Assembly (NCBI RefSeq): GCF_027912495.1
Contig: NZ_CP115463.1
Location: 310,001-374,000, forward strand
Length of the DNA stretch: 64,000 nucleotides
From: Caulobacter sp. NIBR1757
GTDB taxonomy: Bacteria; Pseudomonadota; Alphaproteobacteria; Caulobacterales; Caulobacteraceae
Direction: 5' to 3'
Shown: positions 42,173 through 51,605 of the stretch, piece by piece
Layout of the letters: each line of letters begins with the position of its first letter
Position numbering within the stretch: the stretch's first letter is position 1
The notes under the pieces: generated by a model
Seen by the model: only the letters and a program-made list of their open reading frames with translations
Database searches by the model: none
Told to the model about the DNA's origin: nothing
Translations under genes and position numbers: made by a program

Positions 42173-42832
42173 TCACGACCGCCCATAGCGCATCGTGGCC
42201 AGGGCGCCGGCCACTTCCCGGGCCAGATCGACGGCGCTCAGCCCCGCCTTCCACTTTTCGAAGTCCATGACGTTCTGGATACGGGCGTCGAGATAGGCCA
42301 GGGCCGCCTCTCGCCCCGACGCCAGGTCGATGGCCGTCGTCGAAACCAGGATGGCCGACAGGATGGCCCGCTTGGAATAGTGATTCTCGTCCGTCGCCGT
42401 ATCGCCGGCCCAGCGCCACAGTCCGTCGGCGCTCTCCCAGACCAGCCGCAAGGCCAGCGGCAGGTTGAGCGGCAGGGCCAGGTAGCCGGCCCAGCGGCGC
42501 AGCGCCTCGCGATCAGAGGCCGCCGCTTCCAGCCGCGCCTCGACGGCGGCCCGGATGCGCTGGCGAATCTTCAGGCCTTCCGGGGCCGGCAGGGCGGCCA
42601 GGGCCACGGCGTCATGGCGCCGCGACAGCAGGGCGGCCAGGTCGCGCGGCCCGTGCGGCAGCAACAGATCGGTCTCGCCGGCGGTCAGGCCCGCCTTGCG
42701 CCCGGCAGCCAGGGTCATCGGCCGCGTCCAGCCCATGTGGACGCACAGGGGCAGGGCCTCGTCGAGGATGCGGGCCTCGGTTTCGGAGGCCCAATCTTTG
42801 GTGTTGGCGGTCGTTTCAGCGGCGGCGGTCAT
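42173..42832 (-). CDS. COQ9-family protein
   Basis: 219 residues from the ATG at 42832 (GAGG upstream). An N-terminal TetR-like helical part (RILDEALPLCVHMGWTRPMT, LAAGRKAGL) and a C-terminal COQ9 region (VWESADGLWRWAGDTATDEN, HYSKRAILSAILVSTTAIDL). In mitochondria COQ9 binds lipids and presents ubiquinone intermediates to COQ7. Alphaproteobacterial homologues are thought to help ubiquinone synthesis. Convergent with purK, three bases apart, and divergent from rpsU. Confidence 0.85.
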   Translation of the reverse strand: MTAAAETTANTKDWASETEARILDEALPLCVHMGWTRPMTLAAGRKAGLTAGETDLLLPHGPRDLAALLSRRHDAVALAALPAPEGLKIRQRIRAAVEARLEAAASDREALRRWAGYLALPLNLPLALRLVWESADGLWRWAGDTATDENHYSKRAILSAILVSTTAIDLASGREAALAYLDARIQNVMDFEKWKAGLSAVDLAREVAGALATMRYGRS

Positions 42833-43041
42833 GACCCTCACTCTATACCGGCCTGTGGCGGGCTGGCGACAAGCTGTTGATCCGACTCATTGATTGTCGC
42901 CGAACCGTGGACAAGGCCGCGAGCCTCTGCTATCCCGCGCGCCTTGCTCCGACCGGGTTTTCTCTGTCGGGGTCCGCAGATATTTGTTTTCGACCGCCCT
43001 GCCGCGCAGGCGTGCGGCGGGCAGCCGAAGGAGAGATACCC

Positions 43042-43278
43042 CTGGTTCAGATTTTCGTCCGCGACAACAATGTCGACCAGGCGCTTAAGGCCCTGAAGAA
43101 GAAGATGCAGCGCGAAGGCTCGTTCCGCGAGATGAAGCGCCACGTCCACTATGAAAAGCCTTCGGAAAAGCGCGCTCGCCAAAAGGCCGAAGCCGTCCGT
43201 CGCGCCCGCAAGCTGGCTCGCAAGCGCGCCCAGCGTGAAGGCCTGATCGCCGCCCCGAAGAAGCCCCCGGGCCGGTAG
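43042..43278 (+). CDS. rpsU: 30S ribosomal protein S21, apparently with a CTG start codon
   Basis: 78 residues. The conserved sequence [40 protein letters not shown] and [14 protein letters not shown] is that of alphaproteobacterial S21. The codon directly before VQIF is CTG (43042-43044), and AAGGAGAG lies about seven bases upstream, exactly where a ribosome would sit. The nearest in-frame normal start is far upstream without such a site. So initiation at CTG is the simplest reading. A strong terminator follows. Confidence 0.9.
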   Translation: MVQIFVRDNNVDQALKALKKKMQREGSFREMKRHVHYEKPSEKRARQKAEAVRRARKLARKRAQREGLIAAPKKPPGR

Positions 43279-43302
43279 GCGCGACGCTTCCGCGTAAGTT
43301 CG

Positions 43303-43331
43303 AAAGGGCCGTCCTTCGGGGCGGCCCTTTT
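43303..43331 (+). terminator. rpsU terminator
   Basis: AAAGGGCCGTCC, loop TTCG, GGGCGGCCCTTTT: a 12-base stem with one G-T pair and a UUCG tetraloop, ending in four Ts. Confidence 0.9.
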
Positions 43332-43382
43332 GCTTTGCGTCCGACCCAAGCTAGGTTCGGGTTGGACGATGGGAGGACGGGC

Positions 43383-43991
43383 GTGCGGGTCGTGCTGGCG
43401 GCAATGGACGAGGCCTTGGCCGCAGCCTGGGAAGCGGCGTTCGCGGAATTCGACGAAGTTCAGGTCCATCGCGGCTCGATTCTGGATGTCGAGGTCGATG
43501 CGCTGGTCAGTCCAGCCAACAGTTTCGGCTTCATGGACGGCGGGATCGACGCCCTCTACTCGGAACACTTCGGCTGGGATCTTCAGCTCCGCCTTCGCCG
43601 CGCCATTCTTGAGCAGCATGCGGGCGAACTGCTCATCGGTCAGGCCGCTGTGGTCCCGACGGAGAACGACCGCCACCCTTGGCTGATCGCAGCCCCGACC
43701 ATGCGAGTGCCCATGGCGCTGGGGCGAGAGACTGTGAACCCCTATCTCGCCACCCGAGCGGCGCTGTTGCTGGCACGGGACGGGAGAGTGGGCGATGGCA
43801 TCAAGTCGCTCGCCTTTCCGGGTATGGGGACCGGCGTCGGCCGGGTGCCGTCGCAGCTCTGCGCCCGTCAGATGAGGGCGGCCGTCGAAACGGTGTTGAG
43901 GTCGCCAGCGAAATTGCCGCAAAGCTGGGCCGAGGCCAGCGAGGATCACCAACTCCTCTATACCGACAGACCCACCCGCCTGCAGTACTGA
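43383..43991 (+). CDS. Macro-domain protein
   Basis: 202 residues from GTG at 43383, with GGGAGG seven bases upstream. VHRGSILDVEVDALVSPANS, FGFMDGGIDALYSEHFG, and LAFPGMGTGVGRVPSQLCA are the ADP-ribose-binding loops of a macro domain (the catalytic-type NxxG is replaced by NSFGFMDGG). May bind or remove ADP-ribose or related nucleotides. No ADP-ribosyltransferase gene lies next to it. Convergent with pbpC, four bases apart. Confidence 0.88.
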   Translation: MRVVLAAMDEALAAAWEAAFAEFDEVQVHRGSILDVEVDALVSPANSFGFMDGGIDALYSEHFGWDLQLRLRRAILEQHAGELLIGQAAVVPTENDRHPWLIAAPTMRVPMALGRETVNPYLATRAALLLARDGRVGDGIKSLAFPGMGTGVGRVPSQLCARQMRAAVETVLRSPAKLPQSWAEASEDHQLLYTDRPTRLQY

Positions 43992-43995
43992 GTGC

Positions 43996-46122
43996 TCAGC
44001 CCCCCTTGATTCGCACCCGCGCCTTCGCCTCCCGGCCCGCCTTGTCGATCACCTTCACGGCATAGAATCCCGGCGCGGCCGGGCGCCAGATCGGCTTGCC
44101 GGTGACCGGTTCGACCGGGATCGGCTCGCCGTCGATGTACCAGCTCAGGCCCTCGCCGCCCGCCGCCAGGGCCAGGCCCCGTGAGCCCGGCCCGAAGGCC
44201 TCGACCTGCACGGTCGCCCTGTCTGGCGGGAAGATCAGGCGCGGACCGGCGTCGGCCTTCTCCAGTCTCTGCAGGCCTGCCGGCGCGGCCTTCGGCGCGA
44301 TCGGCGGCGGGGCGGAGCGCTCTCCACCTACCAAATCTGCGACGTCGAACAGCAGCGGCAGCGAGGCTTCCCGTCCGGTCAGCCCGCCCCGCGCCCCGCC
44401 ATCGGCGCGGCCGGTCCAGACGATGATGACATAGCCCCCGGCCACCCCCGCCGCCACGGCGTCGCGGAAGCCGTAGGAGGTGCCGGTCTTGAAGGCCAGG
44501 CCGGGCCCCCCGCGCGTCAGGGCGCTGGGGATGCGGCCCTTGGGGCCAGGCGCGTCGCGCAGGATGTCGAGCACGTCCGCCGCCGCCTTGGCGCCGACCA
44601 GACGCCGCCCGCCGGAGCGGCTGTTGCGCGCCGCGTCGCCTTGCGTGAAGGCCAGCGGCTTGGCCAGTCCCTCGTCGCCGAGCGCGCAGTAGAGCACCGC
44701 CAGGTCGCGCAAGGTGATGCCCTCGCCGCCCAGGGCGATGGCCAGGCCCGGGTCCGGTCGGCCGGTGTCGGGCCGCACCAGCTCGACGCCGACATTCTCC
44801 AGCCGCCCCAGGAAACTGCGCGGCCCGATCTTCTCCATCATCGCCACGGCCGGGACGTTGAGCGAATGGGCCAGAGCCTCCGACGCCGTCACCTCGCCCC
44901 GGAAGACGCGGTCGAAGTTCTCCGGCTGATAGTCCTTGAACCGGGTGGCGACGTCCTGGATGCGGGTGTCGGGCGCCGCCTTGCCGTCATCGAACGCCAT
45001 CGCATAGATGAAGGGCTTCAGGGCCGAGCCGGGCGAGCGCACCGCCCGGGTCATGTCGATCCAGCCGCCCGGCCGGTCCAGCCCGGCCGAGCCGACCACG
45101 GCCCGCACCGCCCGGCCCTCGATCTCGACCACCAGAATGGCGGCGGTCGCCTCCGGCCCTTGACCGCGCGCGTAGGCCGCGGCCAGCGGCTCCAGCCGCG
45201 CCTGCAGGCCTGCGTCGATGGTCGATTGCACGGTCGCCGTCTTCTGGTCAGCCGCCCGAGCCAGCTGTCCGGAGATGTGCCAGGCGTTGGACGGGAAGGG
45301 GCTGCGGCGGGGCAAGGCCTCGGTCTCGGCCTCTTGGCCGGCGGCTTCGGTGATCATCCCCGCCCGGATCATCCGGCCCAGCACCGTGTCCCGCGCCCGG
45401 CGGGCGGTGTCGGGGAAGCGGTCGGGGCGGCGGCCTTCCGGCGCCTGGGGCAGGGCGATCAGCAGGGCCTGCTCGCCATTGGTCAGGCTCTCGGGCTCAT
45501 GGCCGAAATAGCTCAGCGAGGCGGCCCGCACGCCCTCGAGGTTGCCGCCATAGGGGGCGAGCGTCAGGTAGAGGGCGAGGATTTCCCGCTTGGAAAGCCG
45601 CGCCTCCAACTGCATCGCCCGCACCATCTCGATCAGCTTGGAGCCGATGTTGCGTGGCCGCGGTTCCAGCAGCCGGGCCGTCTGCATGGTCAGGGTCGAG
45701 GCGCCGCTGGTAATGCGGCCCCGGATCGCTGCGCTGCCGACGGCGCGCACCAGCGAGATGGGATCGACGCCGGGATGCAGCCAGAACCGCTGGTCCTCGA
45801 TGCGGATCACCCGCCGCTGGAAGGTCTTGTCGGTGCGCGACAGATCCGCCCGGATCCGCCAGCGGCCGTTCTCGACGGGGAGGGCTCGCAGCCAGGAGCC
45901 GTTGCGGTCGAGGGCGACGGGCGAGGAGCGTTCGGCGCGGCCCATGTCCGGCGGGAAGGCGAGGTCAAGGGTGATGACGACGGTCTGGAGGGCGACGAGG
46001 AGGATGAGCAGTCGGACGAACAGGGGGATAAAGTGTTCAGGGGGCCGCCGAGAGAAAGCCCTCCCCCTCGAGGGGGGAGGGTTGGGTGGGGGTGTGCCCC
46101 CGCTGTTGACGGGCGGGCTCAC
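43996..46122 (-). CDS. pbpC: Penicillin-binding protein 1C
   Basis: 708 residues. A membrane helix (LFVRLLILLVALQTVVITLD), GT51 glycosyltransferase (RVIRIEDQRFWLHPGVDP; SGASTLTMQTARLL; SKREILALYLTLAPYGGNLE split over the domain), transpeptidase with SPGSALKP (Ser-x-x-Lys), SLN and KTGTS, and the C-terminal biPBP domain (FYAVKVIDKAGREAKARVRI). It polymerises and crosslinks peptidoglycan. The GTG start and first 21 or so codons lie inside a composite repeat, giving a proline-rich N-terminus (PPVNSGGTPPPNPPPSRG) with no clear ribosome site; the true start is uncertain. Follows the alpha-2-macroglobulin gene. Confidence 0.93.
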   Translation of the reverse strand: MSPPVNSGGTPPPNPPPSRGRAFSRRPPEHFIPLFVRLLILLVALQTVVITLDLAFPPDMGRAERSSPVALDRNGSWLRALPVENGRWRIRADLSRTDKTFQRRVIRIEDQRFWLHPGVDPISLVRAVGSAAIRGRITSGASTLTMQTARLLEPRPRNIGSKLIEMVRAMQLEARLSKREILALYLTLAPYGGNLEGVRAASLSYFGHEPESLTNGEQALLIALPQAPEGRRPDRFPDTARRARDTVLGRMIRAGMITEAAGQEAETEALPRRSPFPSNAWHISGQLARAADQKTATVQSTIDAGLQARLEPLAAAYARGQGPEATAAILVVEIEGRAVRAVVGSAGLDRPGGWIDMTRAVRSPGSALKPFIYAMAFDDGKAAPDTRIQDVATRFKDYQPENFDRVFRGEVTASEALAHSLNVPAVAMMEKIGPRSFLGRLENVGVELVRPDTGRPDPGLAIALGGEGITLRDLAVLYCALGDEGLAKPLAFTQGDAARNSRSGGRRLVGAKAAADVLDILRDAPGPKGRIPSALTRGGPGLAFKTGTSYGFRDAVAAGVAGGYVIIVWTGRADGGARGGLTGREASLPLLFDVADLVGGERSAPPPIAPKAAPAGLQRLEKADAGPRLIFPPDRATVQVEAFGPGSRGLALAAGGEGLSWYIDGEPIPVEPVTGKPIWRPAAPGFYAVKVIDKAGREAKARVRIKGG

Positions 46123-46209
46123 TTGGGCGCCGGCGCCCTAGCGAGCGCTTCCCCAAGGGCCGGTGCGAACACCCCCAACCCCGACCCTTCCCCCCTTGAG
46201 GGGGAAGGG
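46059..46209. repeat. Composite palindromic repeat, family C copy 2, overlapping pbpC start
   Basis: Begins CCCTCCCCCTCGAGGGGGGA and ends CCCTTCCCCCTTGAGGGGGA, with GGCGCCGGCGCC in the middle and GTGCGAACACCCC near the right end. It is the inverted counterpart of the element at 30166-30310. It spans the 120-base gap between the alpha-2-macroglobulin and pbpC genes and the first codons of pbpC. Confidence 0.8.
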
Positions 46210-46242
46210 AGACACCAACCTTCCGACACCAACACCTGCCAC

Positions 46243-49200
46243 CTACCGCCCGACGATCGTCACCCGGCTCGCTCCGCCCCGCCCGTTGATCACCGGACGG
46301 TACATGTCCTGCGCCTGCGGGCCGGGGTAGAAGAAGTCGCCGGGCGTCACCGCCCGCGCCACATAGGCCAGGGCGAAGGGCTTGTTGCCCTCCAGGTCCA
46401 TGGCCGCGATGTAGCGGTCGTCGCGGGATTCCTGCACATCGGCCCCGGTCAGGTCGCCGAGGAACTTGAACGGGCCGTCCTTGGCGTCTTCCGGCGACAG
46501 CACGGTCTCGATCTCGAACCCGGCCGGCAGCGGATCATCCACCACCAGGGCCATGGTCCGCCCCTGAGCCGAGCGGCCGGACAGCAGCACGATGATCCGG
46601 TCGCCCTGGATGACATTGCCAAGGTTCACGGCACCGCCCTGCATGGTGAACAGCTGCTTGCCGACGCTCACCCCGCTGGCCCCGGGACCCGGCGCCACCA
46701 GCGGCACACCCCGCACCGTCACGGTCCGCCACAGCGTCCCGCCCTTGTTGGTGAAGCGCGCGTCCTGCAGCTTGCCGACCGCCCAGCGGGGAACCCCGCC
46801 GGCCGGTTCCAGGCTGGTGGCTCCGACCGCCTCAATATTGATCGGCCCGCTGGCCTTCATCATCGCCGCGGCGGCCTGCAGCAGGCGGGCCTGCTCCTGG
46901 GTGTTCAGGCTGTCGGGATCGCGCACCACGCCGTCCAGCCGATCGACCAGCGACCGCACGATACCGGGCTCGCCCGCCTCATAGCCGTAGGCGATGACGG
47001 CGGCGATATCGCGCAGGGGGCTCTGGTACCAGTCCTGCTCGTCACGGTAGCCGAGCTTGGCCACCGCCGCCTTCAGCGCCGATCGCGCCCGCGCCTTGTC
47101 GCCCATCAGGGCCAGGCCGGCCGCCACCTGCGCCCGCGCCACCGGGTTGTCGTCCTTCTTCATCTGCACGTCGTGCCACCAGCGCAGCCGGGCCAGATCG
47201 CCCTGGCCGCCCTTGGCCAGCACATAGAGGGCGTAGGCCGAAGCCCGCGACCGCATGCGCTCGGTGGCCAGTTTCGACTCCGCCTCGTTGCGCGCCCACC
47301 AGACCGGATACTCGGTGCGATAGCCCACCGAGACCCAGCCGTCGGGCCGGCTGATCGCCCGCATGGCCGACATCGCTCGCGCTAAGGCGCTGTCCGGCAC
47401 CGGCGCGCCGCGCGATTTCGCCTCGACCAGGAAGTCGGTGGCATAGGCGCCGAGCCAGGCGTCCGCCTCGCCGTCGCCCACCCGCCAGAGGCCGAAAGCG
47501 CCATCCAGCGTCTGCCGGTCCAGCAGCTTGCCGACCGCCTCGTTGAGCGCCGCGCTCGACTTCCTGTCCTTCGGGTCCGGCGCCACCTGCCGCGCATAGA
47601 GCAGCGGATAGGCCACCGACACCGTCTGCTCGGTGCAGCCGTAAGGATAACGCGACAACGCCGCCGCGATCGCCGCCGGGTCGAAACCCTTGAACGGCGA
47701 GTAGCTGACCTGCAGCGTCACATCCCCGGCCGCCATGCCCGACAGCAGGGCCGCGTCCGGCGTCCAGCTGGTTCCGCCCGCCTGTTGCTCGGTGGTGGCG
47801 CGGGTGATGGCGCCCCAGCCCAGGCGGCTCTGGATCGGATAGGTCTTGGCCGTGTTGAAGTCCGGCCCGGCCACCTTGAACGACACCTCGCCGACGCCGA
47901 TGCGGTCCGGCGCCAGGAAGGGGATCTTCTCGGCGATCCGCTGGCCGAGGATCAGCCGCACCACCTTCTTGAATTGCATGACGATGCCGTTGGTGGCGCT
48001 GGTCTCGACGGTGTAGTCGCCGGCCTTGCCCTCGACATTGTGCAGCTCCAGCGTCGCCACCGGCCTGTCGCCGGGGCTGAGGAACCGGGGCAGGTTGAGG
48101 TCGGCCACCACCGGCTCACGCACCGTCATCGGCTTGGACGCCGACCCTACCGCCTCGTCGGTCCAGGCCACGGCCATGACCCTGAGCTCACCGTTGAAGT
48201 CGGCGGCCGGCAGCTTGACCGTCGCCTTGCCGAAGATGTCGGTCTCGACGATGCCGCTCCACAGCGCCACCGACTTGATCGGCGTGACCGTGAGGCCCTC
48301 ACCGCCCAGCTGGTCGGCGCCGAAGTTGACGTTGGCCGGCGCCCCCAGGTTGGGATCCAGCAGCCGGCCGTAGTCGTCCATATAGTCGATGGTCAGGGCC
48401 CGCTTGCCGAAATACCACTTGGCCGGGTCGGGACTGGCGAACTTGGTCAGCCGCAGGATCCCCTCGTCCACCGCCGCGACGGTGACCTTGGCCCGCTGGC
48501 CGACCCCCAGACCCTTCACCTCCACCGGCACCACGACATCAGCCTTGGCGTTCAGCTTCTCGGGCGTGCCCAGTTCGACGGTCAGCTTCCGCCCCTTCGG
48601 GTCGAGCGGCACATAGAGCAGGCCCAGGGCCCGGCGCGGCTTGGGCGTCGCCACCGGATCGCGCGGCTGCACCACGCTGACCAGCACATAGGCCCCGCCG
48701 CCCCAGGCGGCGCTGGTCTTCAGCCGCAGGGTCGTGCCGCCGGCCGGGACGATGAACGTCCTGAAGTCGATCACCCGGTCGGTGGCCACCGCCACCTGGG
48801 CTTCGCCGGCGTACGGCGACTTGATGGTCAGGTCGATGGTGTCGCCCTGGCCCGGCGTCTTGCTGTTCAGCCCGATGCGCACGAAGTCCGGCGCTTCGCC
48901 GTCCTGCGCCGCCCCGCCCCAGCCCGAGGAGAAGCGGATCAGGGTCTTGGCGCCGTCCGGCCCCTCGATCTCCAGGCGATAGTCGCCCCATTCCAGATGC
49001 CGGCCGATCTTGGCCGGCGCTCCCGCGCCCACCGTGATCGTCTGCTTGCTGATCACCGCGTCGCGGCTGGTCCGCCGCCATTGCCAGCGGCCGTCCTGCT
49101 GGAACCAGTCGTAATCCCAGTTCTCGGAGATCAGGGTGTAGGTCGTGCCCGGCGCGGCGATCCTTGCCCCGGCTGCGTTGACCGCGATCACGTCGATGCC

Positions 49201-51345
49201 GACGCTCGGGTTCGACCCGCCACCCTCGGCCTCGTCGATCTTGACCCCGTAATAGAGCGGCTTGGTCCGCACCTTCAGGAACAGGCTCTCGCGCACCGGT
49301 CGACCGCCCGGCTCGAAGACGCTCGCCGTCACCGTCACCTTCAGCGGCGCGGCGGTATCCCCCGCCTCGGCCGAATTGATGGCCAGGATGGCCTTGCCCT
49401 CGCCGTCGGTCACCGATCCGCCCAGCTCCAGGAACTTCTCCTGGAAACCGTCTTTCTCGTTGCCCCAGCGATAGTCCTTGTAGGCCGGGAAGGGGTTGGG
49501 GTCGGCCGCCAGCCGCGCCTCGCCCTGCGTCTGCAGGCCAGCCCCGATGGCCCCGTAGAGGAACCGCGCGGTGACCGCGACATTGCGTGTCTCGCCCGCC
49601 GTCACCGGAACCTTCTCGTTGCCGGCCGTATCGACGGCCAGCCGCTGCGGCGCGAAGTCCTCGACCGAGAACGACAGCGCCCCGGCCTCGCCATCCAGCC
49701 CCTCGATGGTCAGGGTCGCCGTCCAGCGCCCGCGCGGCGCGCTTTTCGGCAACGCCACGTCATAGCTCACCGCCCCCTTGGGCGCCCCGTCGAAGGCGAA
49801 CTTTTTGAACTCGACGCCGCTCGGCCGCTTCACCGTGATGACGCCCTTGCGGTTCTTCACCGCCTTCGACTGCAGATCGCGGATCATGGCGGTCAAATGC
49901 ACCGTCTCGCCCGGCCGATAGATGCCGCGGTCGCCATAGAGGAAGCCGTCGACATCGGCGCCGGCGATCCGCCCGCCCGTCTCGTCCTCATCCGGCGCCG
50001 GCCCGCTGCGCCCGCCCACGCCCTGTTTCGACAGATCGACCGGCGAGCGGTCCAGGTCCAGCACCGCCAGGTCGCCCTGCGGCCCATAGGCCATGACCAT
50101 CTTGGGCTTCAGCGCATTCTCGCCTTTGAGCAGCGGCCGCAGGAACCGCACCCGCCCGACGCCGTCCGTCTTCGCCTCGGCCAGGTCCTCGCCGTTGCGC
50201 GCCACCAGCGCCACCCGCACCCCGGCCATGGTCTTGGCGCTCTTCAGCGACCGCACCACCACGTCCAGGCTCTCGGCCCCGTCGTATCCGGCCAGCGCCA
50301 TGTCGGTGAACATGATCCAGCGCCGCGCCTGGGCCGGATTGGTCCCCTCGCCCTCGCCGTCCTGCTTGACCCCGGCCGAGGCGTCCCGCGCCTTGATCAC
50401 ATAGCCGCCGGCCTTCATCTCCTTCAGCACCGCGCCCAGCGGGAAGACCGTGGTCACCCGCTCGCCCTGGCCGCCGCGCACCGCCACATCGCCCTTCCAG
50501 ACCACCCGGCCCTCGTCATCGGGGCTGTCGTCGCCATAGTCCCCGGCCCAGTCGCCCTCGCCGGTCGGATCGGGCGCGCTGATCGACTTGCGCACCAGGT
50601 TCCGATCCGAAACCCGCCACACCTCGATGGCCAGCCGCGAGACATTGACCGTCTCGATCCCCACCCCGTCGCTGTCCTCGCGCGGCAGGATCACCCCGTT
50701 GCCGGCGAACCCGACATAGGGCGGCTTCTCGCCAAAGGTGAAGTCGACATCGGCATTGCTGGCCAGCTTGTCATTGCCCTTGCCGGGCAGGCCTTTCAGC
50801 AGCGTCACCCGCCGGTCATCGAAGCCCATGCCGGCGATGCACAGCTCGGTCTTCTTCTTCGGATTGACGCTGACCGCCGGCGTCCCGCCCAGGTCCGGGC
50901 TGACCAGCACATAGTCGCCATAGCTCTTGGCCTCGTCGAGCTCCCTCGACATCTCGACACAGGCCTTGGGTTCGCTGGCGCTGGTATCCAGCCGCGTCCG
51001 CCACACCGCAAAGCCATCGGGCTTGGGAATCCCCCGCCGCGGCGCATTGGCCCCCCGCGGCTTGCCGAACAGGTTCCAGGCCAACGCCCCCGGCGTCCGC
51101 CCGTTCTTGTCCACCGTCGCCACCGACCCGCCGGGCCCCGTGGCCCCACCGGTAAACACCCCCGTCGTGGCGGCCACATACCCGCCCCCGAACCCGACCG
51201 CGAGCATCGCCGCCGCGACGATGGCGACGGTGGGGGACAGGCCCTTGGGCATGGAGAAATTCATGCCCTCGAAGGGCGATTTCCGGGGCGCTTTGGCAGG
51301 CGTCTCCGCGCCCGCGCCATCGGTGGTTTCGTCGCTCGGCGCCAT
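46243..51345 (-). CDS. Bacterial alpha-2-macroglobulin
   Basis: 1,700 residues. Cytoplasmic N-terminus, one membrane anchor (LSPTVAIVAAAMLAVGFGGG), then MG-type beta-sandwich domains including an MG2 region (DRGIYRPGETVHLTAMIRDL). The thioester motif is GCTEQ with Cys at about residue 1235, in a helical toroid domain (YPYGCTEQTVSVAYPLLYAR). These periplasmic proteins trap foreign proteases by covalent thioester attack. It is anchored by a helix, not a lipobox as in E. coli YfhM. Its pairing with pbpC, which rebuilds cell wall, is the classic arrangement. Apparently intact despite length. Confidence 0.95.
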   Translation of the reverse strand: MAPSDETTDGAGAETPAKAPRKSPFEGMNFSMPKGLSPTVAIVAAAMLAVGFGGGYVAATTGVFTGGATGPGGSVATVDKNGRTPGALAWNLFGKPRGANAPRRGIPKPDGFAVWRTRLDTSASEPKACVEMSRELDEAKSYGDYVLVSPDLGGTPAVSVNPKKKTELCIAGMGFDDRRVTLLKGLPGKGNDKLASNADVDFTFGEKPPYVGFAGNGVILPREDSDGVGIETVNVSRLAIEVWRVSDRNLVRKSISAPDPTGEGDWAGDYGDDSPDDEGRVVWKGDVAVRGGQGERVTTVFPLGAVLKEMKAGGYVIKARDASAGVKQDGEGEGTNPAQARRWIMFTDMALAGYDGAESLDVVVRSLKSAKTMAGVRVALVARNGEDLAEAKTDGVGRVRFLRPLLKGENALKPKMVMAYGPQGDLAVLDLDRSPVDLSKQGVGGRSGPAPDEDETGGRIAGADVDGFLYGDRGIYRPGETVHLTAMIRDLQSKAVKNRKGVITVKRPSGVEFKKFAFDGAPKGAVSYDVALPKSAPRGRWTATLTIEGLDGEAGALSFSVEDFAPQRLAVDTAGNEKVPVTAGETRNVAVTARFLYGAIGAGLQTQGEARLAADPNPFPAYKDYRWGNEKDGFQEKFLELGGSVTDGEGKAILAINSAEAGDTAAPLKVTVTASVFEPGGRPVRESLFLKVRTKPLYYGVKIDEAEGGGSNPSVGIDVIAVNAAGARIAAPGTTYTLISENWDYDWFQQDGRWQWRRTSRDAVISKQTITVGAGAPAKIGRHLEWGDYRLEIEGPDGAKTLIRFSSGWGGAAQDGEAPDFVRIGLNSKTPGQGDTIDLTIKSPYAGEAQVAVATDRVIDFRTFIVPAGGTTLRLKTSAAWGGGAYVLVSVVQPRDPVATPKPRRALGLLYVPLDPKGRKLTVELGTPEKLNAKADVVVPVEVKGLGVGQRAKVTVAAVDEGILRLTKFASPDPAKWYFGKRALTIDYMDDYGRLLDPNLGAPANVNFGADQLGGEGLTVTPIKSVALWSGIVETDIFGKATVKLPAADFNGELRVMAVAWTDEAVGSASKPMTVREPVVADLNLPRFLSPGDRPVATLELHNVEGKAGDYTVETSATNGIVMQFKKVVRLILGQRIAEKIPFLAPDRIGVGEVSFKVAGPDFNTAKTYPIQSRLGWGAITRATTEQQAGGTSWTPDAALLSGMAAGDVTLQVSYSPFKGFDPAAIAAALSRYPYGCTEQTVSVAYPLLYARQVAPDPKDRKSSAALNEAVGKLLDRQTLDGAFGLWRVGDGEADAWLGAYATDFLVEAKSRGAPVPDSALARAMSAMRAISRPDGWVSVGYRTEYPVWWARNEAESKLATERMRSRASAYALYVLAKGGQGDLARLRWWHDVQMKKDDNPVARAQVAAGLALMGDKARARSALKAAVAKLGYRDEQDWYQSPLRDIAAVIAYGYEAGEPGIVRSLVDRLDGVVRDPDSLNTQEQARLLQAAAAMMKASGPINIEAVGATSLEPAGGVPRWAVGKLQDARFTNKGGTLWRTVTVRGVPLVAPGPGASGVSVGKQLFTMQGGAVNLGNVIQGDRIIVLLSGRSAQGRTMALVVDDPLPAGFEIETVLSPEDAKDGPFKFLGDLTGADVQESRDDRYIAAMDLEGNKPFALAYVARAVTPGDFFYPGPQAQDMYRPVINGRGGASRVTIVGR

Positions 51346-51605
51346 GGCCGCATCCCCTGAGAAGAGCGTGTTTTCGAGAGGATGAGGCTATCCGCGAACA
51401 GCGGTCAATGAGGGGGTCCAAACTTCGTGCGGGAGGGGAAAATTGGGGGTGGCGGGCGCTCAACTAGACGCGGCTTGTCGTGCCGCTTCCGTTGCTTCTT
51501 GAACGGTCTTCTCGAAGCGAGGCTCTCGTTTCGGCCCGCGCGTCTGTCATGGACGACTAGGCCGGAATCGTTTCATCGAGCGTGAAAACAGGTTAGGGCG
51601 TGGAC

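Noticed and set aside
47785..51360. A 1,191-codon open frame antisense to the alpha-2-macroglobulin gene
   Set aside because: It is arginine/proline/histidine/glycine-rich with no domain, lies wholly opposite a well-supported gene, and reflects the codon bias of high-GC DNA.
51346..51605. Integration site (tRNA end or att repeat) at the left edge of the low-GC island
   Set aside because: No tRNA-like sequence and no direct repeat shared with the right edge near 56.3 kb could be seen, and no integrase gene is present.
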